DNA of 57,964 bases from Kocuria sp. p3-SID1428. GTDB lineage: Bacteria > Actinomycetota > Actinomycetes > Actinomycetales > Micrococcaceae. The stretch is taken from contig NZ_JALXVH010000011.1 of NCBI RefSeq assembly GCF_025149945.1, forward strand, positions 1 to 57,964. The letters are read 5' to 3'. Position 1 is the stretch's first letter. Each line of letters begins with the position of its first letter. Under the pieces are notes generated by a model. It saw only the letters and a program-made list of their open reading frames with translations. It had not been told where the DNA came from and ran no database searches. Positions 52,381 to 57,964 of the stretch are shown here, one piece after another. The translations under genes and the position numbers were made by a program.

Positions 52381-54753
52381 ATGGACTTCCTCTCGGACAA
52401 CCCCCTGCTCTCCTCCTCGTCGGCCTCGGGCGCTGCCAGCGCCATGGAGCCGGTGGCCGATCGCCGCAGCCCGGAATCGCTCGTGGAGGGGCTCAACGAG
52501 CCGCAGCGCCAGGCTGTCGAGCACGCCGGCTCCCCGCTGCTGATCGTGGCCGGGGCCGGGTCGGGCAAGACCCGGGTGCTGACCCACCGCATCGCGCACC
52601 TGCTGGGCACGGGGCGGGCGCATCCGGGGGAGATCCTGGCGATCACCTTCACCAACAAGGCCGCCGCGGAGATGCGCGAGCGCGTGGTCGAGCTCGTGGG
52701 GCCGTCGGCGCGCAGCATGTCGCTGTCCACGTTCCACTCGTTCTGCGTGCGCGTGCTGCGCCGGGAAGCCGGCGCGATCGGGCTGAAGTCCACATTCTCG
52801 ATCTACGACTCCGCGGATTCGCTGCGCGTGATCACTGCGGTGGCCAAGCAGCACGAGCTGGACCCCAAGCGCTTCGCCCCCAAGGCGCTGCAGCACGCGA
52901 TCTCGTCGCTGAAGAACGAGCTGATCGACGATGAGACCAGCCTGTCCCGAGCCAGCGGCTCGGATCCGTGGGCGCAGGCGGTCGCCCAGACCTACCGCGG
53001 CTACACGCAGCGGCTGCGCGCTGCCAATGCCCTGGACTTCGATGACCTCATCTCCCAGACGGTGCACATGCTGCGGGCCTTCCCGCAGATCGCCGAGTAC
53101 TACCGCCGCCGCTACCGCCACGTGCTGGTCGACGAGTACCAGGACACCAATCACGCCCAGTACTCGCTGATCCGGGAGATCGTGGGCCAGCAGGACGACC
53201 CCAGCGGGCTGCCGCCTGCGGAGCTGACGGTCGTCGGCGACTCCGATCAGTCTATCTACGCCTTCCGCGGGGCGGACATCCGCAACATCACCGAGTTCGA
53301 GAAGGACTATCCATCCGCTCGCACGGTGCTGCTCGAGCAGAACTACCGCTCCACGCAGACCATCCTCTCGGCGGCCAACGCCGTCATCTCCCAGAACGCC
53401 GGACGGCAGGACAAGCGGCTGTGGACGGCCGAGGGCGAGGGCACCGAGATCATCGGCTATGCGGCCGAGTCCGCGCACGAGGAGGCGCGCTGGATCGCCG
53501 AGGAGATCGATCGACTCCAGGACGCCGAGGGCATCCGCCCGGCGGACGTGGCGATCTTCTACCGCACCAACGCCCAGTCCCGCTCGCTCGAGGAGATCCT
53601 CATGCGCGTGGGCCTGCCCTACAAGGTCGTGGGCGGCACCCGGTTCTACGAGCGCAAGGAGATCAAGGACGCCCTGGCCTACATGCGCGCGCTGCTGAAC
53701 CCGGATGACGAGGTCACCGTCCGGCGCATCATCAACGAGCCCAAGCGCGGGATCGGGGACCGTGCCCAGGGCGCCCTCGCCGCCCTGGCCGAGCGGGACG
53801 GGCTGTCCTTCATGGAGGCCGCCCGCCGGGCCGATCAGGCTCCGGGGATGGCCTCCCGCTCGATCAACGCGGTCCGGGCCTTCGTCCAGCTCATGGACGA
53901 CCTCGCGACCGTCGCCGAGGGCAACAGCCCGGCGTCGGTGGTGGAGGCAGTCCTGGAGCAGACCGGCTACCTGGAGGCGCTGCGCACCTCGGACGACCCC
54001 CAGGACGAGACCCGCGTGGAGAACCTGGCCGAGCTCGTGGCGGTGGTCCGCGAGCACGAGCGCGAGCACCCGGAGCACGGACTGGCGGAGTTCCTGGAGC
54101 ATGTGGCCCTGGTCGCGGACGCCGATCAGATCCCCGACCCGGACGAGCAGTCGCAGGGCGTCGTGACCCTGATGACCCTGCACACGGCCAAGGGCCTCGA
54201 GTTCCCGGTGGTGTTCCTCACCGGCATGGAGCACGGGATCTTCCCGCATCAGCGCTCCATGACGGATGAGACCCAGATGCAGGAGGAGCGGCGCCTGGCC
54301 TACGTGGGGATCACCCGCGCCCGTCGTCGGCTCTATCTGACCCGCGCGGAGAACCGCTCGCAGTGGGGGCAGACCCAGTACAACCCGCCGAGCCCCTTCC
54401 TGGAGGAGATCCCGTCCGAGCTGATCCGCTGGGAGCGCGAGGGCTCCGGCGCCAGGCCGGGCTGGGGCGGGGCCGCCTACGGCTCCGGGCTCATGGGCTC
54501 CGGAGGCTCACAGGCAGGGCCGGCGGCCTCCTTCCGGCGCGGTGCCCGCACACCAGCCGCCGGGCGCGTGGATCCGCAGCGGGAGGTCCTGGCTCTGAGC
54601 GTCGGCGAGCAGGTCGATCACAAGAGCTTCGGCCGCGGCACGGTGGTGCAGCTGGAAGGCCGCGGGGACCGGGTGATCGCCAAAGTCCGCTTCGGCTCGG
54701 AGGAGAAGCGACTGCTGGTGCGCTCGGCCCCGCTGAGCAGAGTGAGTCAGTGA
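52381..54753 (+). CDS. pcrA: ATP-dependent DNA helicase PcrA/UvrD
   Basis: A 790-residue superfamily 1A 3'-5' helicase for nucleotide-excision repair, plasmid replication and removal of RecA. Motifs in order: Q-motif LNEPQRQAVEH, I AGAGSGKTRVLTHR, Ia ITFTNKAAAEMRERV, Ib STFHSFCVRVLR, II VLVDEYQDTN, III VVGDSDQSIYAFRGAD, IV LEQNYRSTQ, V VTLMTLHTAKGLEFPVVFLTGMEHGIFP and VI RRLAYVGITRARRRLYL. The C-terminus holds a Tudor-like domain (about 730-785, GEQVDHKSFGRGTVVQLEG) that in PcrA contacts RNA polymerase. The ATG at 52381 lacks a ribosome-binding site and follows a near-leaderless promoter. Confidence 0.97.
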   Translation: MDFLSDNPLLSSSSASGAASAMEPVADRRSPESLVEGLNEPQRQAVEHAGSPLLIVAGAGSGKTRVLTHRIAHLLGTGRAHPGEILAITFTNKAAAEMRERVVELVGPSARSMSLSTFHSFCVRVLRREAGAIGLKSTFSIYDSADSLRVITAVAKQHELDPKRFAPKALQHAISSLKNELIDDETSLSRASGSDPWAQAVAQTYRGYTQRLRAANALDFDDLISQTVHMLRAFPQIAEYYRRRYRHVLVDEYQDTNHAQYSLIREIVGQQDDPSGLPPAELTVVGDSDQSIYAFRGADIRNITEFEKDYPSARTVLLEQNYRSTQTILSAANAVISQNAGRQDKRLWTAEGEGTEIIGYAAESAHEEARWIAEEIDRLQDAEGIRPADVAIFYRTNAQSRSLEEILMRVGLPYKVVGGTRFYERKEIKDALAYMRALLNPDDEVTVRRIINEPKRGIGDRAQGALAALAERDGLSFMEAARRADQAPGMASRSINAVRAFVQLMDDLATVAEGNSPASVVEAVLEQTGYLEALRTSDDPQDETRVENLAELVAVVREHEREHPEHGLAEFLEHVALVADADQIPDPDEQSQGVVTLMTLHTAKGLEFPVVFLTGMEHGIFPHQRSMTDETQMQEERRLAYVGITRARRRLYLTRAENRSQWGQTQYNPPSPFLEEIPSELIRWEREGSGARPGWGGAAYGSGLMGSGGSQAGPAASFRRGARTPAAGRVDPQREVLALSVGEQVDHKSFGRGTVVQLEGRGDRVIAKVRFGSEEKRLLVRSAPLSRVSQ

Positions 54754-54814
54754 GCCGCTGAAGCCGCGGACGGCGGGCTGGTCCGGGAGGAGCTCGCCTG
54801 CCGGGCCCAGGCGC

Positions 54815-55582
54815 TCATAGCAGCATCAGCAGCAGCCAGGCGGCGGCCGCGGTCCAGCGCAGGCGGCCGCCCACCAGCAGGTGCACCAGACCCAGCAGGG
54901 TGCAGCTGATCACGGTCGTGAGCAGGTCAGCCCAGCCCAACAGCAGCAGATCGGGGATCCCCAGCAGCAGTCCCAGCGCCAGCCCGCCCAGCGGGGCGCG
55001 CCTGGTCCAGGCCCTGCGGATCAGCGATTCGCCCATCAGCTGGGCCAGCGCGAGGATCAGCGCGGCGAGGATCGCGTAGCCGGTGTGGAAGATCACCCAG
55101 GCTGTCGTCGCGACCGCAACGGAGGTCCCGTAGGTCCCGTAGAGCCCGAGCCACAGCTCCACCGGCTGCAGGGTCCATCCGCCCACGAGCAGCGGCGGGA
55201 TGATCACGGCCGAGAGCACCGCCGCGACGAACAGGACCAGCGCCAGCGTGGGCGAGCGGGGGTCGGCCTCGACATCTGGCTGACGGCGGCCCGCGGCGAA
55301 CACCCGTCGCTCCCCGGCGGCCTGCTGCAGGTGCCGGTAGCCCCACCGGGAGGCGCCCAGAGCGAGCGCGCCCATCGCCAGCCACAGCAGGGACTGGGGC
55401 CACAGAGGCAGGAGGCGCCCCGGCGGGTCCAGCAGGTCGGGGGCCTCCGCCACGGGCATCCGCAGCGCGAACAGCGCCAGGCACACCGCCAGGACCCGCG
55501 CCGAGGCCCGGGTCCTGGCCGATCGCGCCGACGGCTCGCGGCGCGTGGTCGGGCCGGCGCCGCGCCGTTCGGGTGACTGCAT
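54815..55582 (-). CDS. multi-spanning membrane protein of unknown function
   Basis: A 255-residue protein with a basic, Arg/Ser-rich N-terminus of about 28 residues and roughly seven predicted membrane helices, including [44 protein letters not shown] and [23 protein letters not shown] loop of about 20 residues ([20 protein letters not shown]) lies between helices 2 and 3. I do not recognise the family. It converges on pcrA and is divergent from sucC across about 200 bp. The start at 55582 has no ribosome-binding site. Confidence 0.75.
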   Translation of the reverse strand: MQSPERRGAGPTTRREPSARSARTRASARVLAVCLALFALRMPVAEAPDLLDPPGRLLPLWPQSLLWLAMGALALGASRWGYRHLQQAAGERRVFAAGRRQPDVEADPRSPTLALVLFVAAVLSAVIIPPLLVGGWTLQPVELWLGLYGTYGTSVAVATTAWVIFHTGYAILAALILALAQLMGESLIRRAWTRRAPLGGLALGLLLGIPDLLLLGWADLLTTVISCTLLGLVHLLVGGRLRWTAAAAWLLLMLL

Positions 55583-55788
55583 GGGGGACAGTCAACCAAC
55601 TCCGAGGCCCCGACGGGCGCAGGACGCAGCCGAGGGCGAGTCCGCTAGGGTGGGTGCAGGAGAGGCACGTCGCTGTGCCCTGCGCCGGGGTGCACCCGGC
55701 AGGACAGGGCCTGCGCGCCTCGACGGCATCGATCGGCCGCACATCCGCGCGGTCGGACAAGAACTTCGACGAAGAAGGGCTCTCAACC

Positions 55789-56958
55789 GTGGACCTGTTC
55801 GAATACCAGGCACGCGACATCTTCGAGAAGCACGGCGTGCCCGTGCTCCAGGGCATCGTCGCGACCACTCCGGAAGAAGCAAAGGCAGCCGCAGAGAAGA
55901 TCGGCGGCGTGACCGTCGTCAAGGCGCAGGTCAAGGTCGGCGGCCGCGGCAAGGCCGGCGGCGTCAAGGTCGCCAAGACCGCCGATGAGGCCTACGAGTA
56001 CGCGCAGCAGATCCTGGGCATGGACATCAAGGGCCACACTGTCCACCGCGTGATGATCGCCCAGGGCGCCGACATCGCCGAGGAGTACTACTTCTCGGTG
56101 CTGCTGGATCGCGCCAACCGCTCCTACCTGGCCATGTGCTCCGTCGAGGGCGGCGTGGAGATCGAGCAGCTGGCCGTCGAGCGCCCCGAGGCCCTGGCCC
56201 GCGTGGAGGTCGACCCCGCCGTCGGCCTGACCGAGGAGAAGGCCCGCGAGATCGTCGCACAGGCCAAGTTCGACGACGAGACCGGCGCCAAGATCGTGCC
56301 GGTGCTCGTGAAGCTCGGCGAGGTCTACAAGAACGAGGACGCGACCCTGGTCGAGGTCAACCCGCTGGTCAAGACCGGCGAGGGCGAGATCGTGGCCCTG
56401 GACGGCAAGGTCTCGCTCGACGACAACGCCGACTTCCGCCACGAGGACCACGCCGAGCTGGTCGACAAGAACACCGAGGACCCGCTCGAGGCCAAGGCCA
56501 AGGAGAAGGGCCTCAACTACGTCAAGCTCGACGGTGAGATCGGCATCATCGGCAACGGCGCCGGCCTGGTCATGTCCACGCTGGACGTCGTGGCCTACGC
56601 CGGAGAGAAGCACGGCGACGTCAAGCCGGCGAACTTCCTGGACATCGGCGGCGGCGCCTCGGCAGAGGTCATGGCCAACGGCCTGGACGTCATCCTGAAC
56701 GACCCGCAGGTCAAGTCCGTGTTCGTCAACGTCTTCGGCGGCATCACCGCGTGCGACGCCGTGGCCAACGGCATCGTGAAGGCTCTGGAGATCCTGGGCG
56801 ACACCGCGACCAAGCCGCTGGTCGTGCGCCTCGACGGCAACAACGTCGAGGAGGGTCGTCGCATCCTGGAGGAGGCGAACCACCCGCTGGTCACCTCCGT
56901 GGACACCATGGACGGCGGCGCCGACAAGGCCGCCGAGCTCGCCGCAGCCGCCAACTGA
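55789..56958 (+). CDS. sucC: succinyl-CoA synthetase beta subunit (ADP-forming)
   Basis: A 389-residue TCA-cycle enzyme subunit. The ATP-grasp domain begins [19 protein letters not shown] and has [18 protein letters not shown] for nucleotide binding, then VEVNPLV with metal ligands. The C-terminal CoA-ligase domain has [10 protein letters not shown] and [10 protein letters not shown]. It forms the alpha-beta enzyme with SucD, which follows after 32 bp. The start is GTG at 55789, with AAGGG about 9 nt upstream. Longer readings begin in non-conserved sequence. Confidence 0.97.
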   Translation: MDLFEYQARDIFEKHGVPVLQGIVATTPEEAKAAAEKIGGVTVVKAQVKVGGRGKAGGVKVAKTADEAYEYAQQILGMDIKGHTVHRVMIAQGADIAEEYYFSVLLDRANRSYLAMCSVEGGVEIEQLAVERPEALARVEVDPAVGLTEEKAREIVAQAKFDDETGAKIVPVLVKLGEVYKNEDATLVEVNPLVKTGEGEIVALDGKVSLDDNADFRHEDHAELVDKNTEDPLEAKAKEKGLNYVKLDGEIGIIGNGAGLVMSTLDVVAYAGEKHGDVKPANFLDIGGGASAEVMANGLDVILNDPQVKSVFVNVFGGITACDAVANGIVKALEILGDTATKPLVVRLDGNNVEEGRRILEEANHPLVTSVDTMDGGADKAAELAAAAN

Positions 56959-56990
56959 CACCGCCGGAAACCGAAAGCAGAGGAAGCAGA

Positions 56991-57908
56991 ATGTCCATCT
57001 TTCTGAACAAGGACTCGAAGGTCATCGTTCAGGGCATCACCGGCGGCGAGGGTTCCAAGCACACCGCCCGGATGCTCGCAGCAGGCACCCAGGTCATGGG
57101 CGGCGTGAACGCCCGCAAGGCCGGCACGACCGTCTCGCACAAGGACGCCCAGGGTGCCGACGTCGAGCTGCCCGTCTTCGGCGGCGTGGCCGAGGCCATG
57201 CAGGAGACCGGCGCGAACGCCTCGATCGTCTTCGTGCCCCCGAAGTTCTGCAAGGACGCCGTGATCGAGGCCATCGACGCCGAGATCCCGCTGGTCGTCG
57301 TGATCACCGAGGGCATCCCCGTGCAGGACGCGGCGGAGTTCTGGGCCCATGCCAAGGCGAACGCGGGTGAGGACGGCCGTCCCAAGACCCGCATCATCGG
57401 CCCGAACTGCCCCGGCATCATCTCCCCGGAGGAGTCGCTGCTGGGCATCACCCCGTCGAACATCACCGGCAAGGGCAAGCTGGGCCTGGTCTCCAAGTCC
57501 GGCACGCTGACCTACCAGATGATGTTCGAGCTGCGCGATCTCGGCTTCACCACCGCGATCGGCATCGGCGGCGACCCGGTCATCGGCACGACCCACATCG
57601 ACGCTCTGGAGGCCTTCGAGGCCGATCCGGAGACCGAGGGCATCGTGATGATCGGTGAGATCGGCGGCGACGCCGAGGAGCGTGCGGCCGAGTACATCAA
57701 GGCCAACGTGACCAAGCCGGTCGTCGGCTACGTCGCGGGCTTCACTGCCCCGGAGGGCAAGACCATGGGCCACGCCGGCGCCATCGTCTCCGGCTCCTCC
57801 GGAACGGCCCAGGCCAAGAAGGAGGCCCTCGAGGCCGCCGGTGTGAAGGTCGGCAAGACCCCCACCGAGACCGCCGACCTGATGCGCGAGCTCATGGCCG
57901 GCAAGTGA
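56991..57908 (+). CDS. sucD: succinyl-CoA synthetase alpha subunit
   Basis: A 305-residue subunit that binds CoA and carries the phosphorylated histidine. It starts [24 protein letters not shown], with [10 protein letters not shown] for CoA binding, [14 protein letters not shown] and SKSGTLTYQ. The phospho-His loop is [26 protein letters not shown] precedes the ATG. The gene is complete and ends 56 bp before the window edge. No terminator is clear in the remaining bases. Confidence 0.97.
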   Translation: MSIFLNKDSKVIVQGITGGEGSKHTARMLAAGTQVMGGVNARKAGTTVSHKDAQGADVELPVFGGVAEAMQETGANASIVFVPPKFCKDAVIEAIDAEIPLVVVITEGIPVQDAAEFWAHAKANAGEDGRPKTRIIGPNCPGIISPEESLLGITPSNITGKGKLGLVSKSGTLTYQMMFELRDLGFTTAIGIGGDPVIGTTHIDALEAFEADPETEGIVMIGEIGGDAEERAAEYIKANVTKPVVGYVAGFTAPEGKTMGHAGAIVSGSSGTAQAKKEALEAAGVKVGKTPTETADLMRELMAGK

Positions 57909-57964
57909 TCGATCTCAGCTGAGGATCTCAGCGGCATCATCGAGCACCGGCGCCCCGCCGGGCA

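Overview
The window is about 58 kb of high-GC chromosomal DNA from an actinobacterium. The most likely group is Micrococcales, in or near the Micrococcaceae. The evidence is the heavy GTG/TTG start usage, frequent 4-bp start/stop overlaps, many leaderless-type promoters, and actinobacterial marker families (DUF3027, DUF3263, DUF4032, TIGR03085, a stand-alone groEL with CIRCE, pcrA close to sucCD). I see no insertion sequences, prophage, CRISPR array or rRNA. Two tRNA genes are present, Thr-TGT and Arg-CCT. Species is not assignable by eye.

Layout. 107-1057 is an aldo/keto reductase. 1263-9733 is the most interesting block: two divergent arms separated by only 43 bp that contain a palindrome. 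The left arm is SDR reductase, PlsC-type acyltransferase and an alkyl-DHAP-synthase-like flavoenzyme. The right arm is a degenerate ferritin-like protein, a fatty-acyl-reductase/HAD fusion, an intact ferritin-like diiron protein and a TetR regulator. Together these supply most steps expected of an oxygen-compatible ether-lipid (alkylglycerol) pathway: acyl to fatty alcohol, alkyl exchange onto DHAP, ketone reduction, sn-2 acylation, plus a possible O2-dependent modification. 9738-15083 holds a DUF4032 kinase-like protein and a MalEFG-type sugar importer without its ATPase. It converges on otsAB, the trehalose synthesis pair (15096-17430). 17642-20875 holds a membrane-anchored DsbA-like protein, tRNA-Thr, an FMN monooxygenase of the NtaA type and a TIGR03085 protein.

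21150-24168 is a tripartite tricarboxylate transporter (tctCBA order of transcription). 24307-28130 encodes a heterodimeric ABC exporter with one degenerate ATP site. A DeoR regulator, a FemAB-type peptidoglycan bridge enzyme and a ThrE-type exporter with a long N-terminal extension follow. 32605-36605 carries a siderophore-interacting protein and uracil-DNA glycosylase on one strand. Divergently from these run an SDR, DUF3263, a LytR_C protein and a GNAT acetyltransferase. groEL (36849-38480) is preceded by two CIRCE operators.

38691-57908 is conserved core: RNase HI with a C-terminal domain, a PhoP-like two-component system, thymidine kinase, a cold-shock protein with a long leader, DUF3027, an MFS exporter, serC, a DtxR/IdeR-type metal repressor, an NlpC/P60 hydrolase, a DUF4031-HD-Nudix triple fusion, tRNA-Arg, pcrA and sucCD. 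All family assignments are from reading motifs, without database searches.
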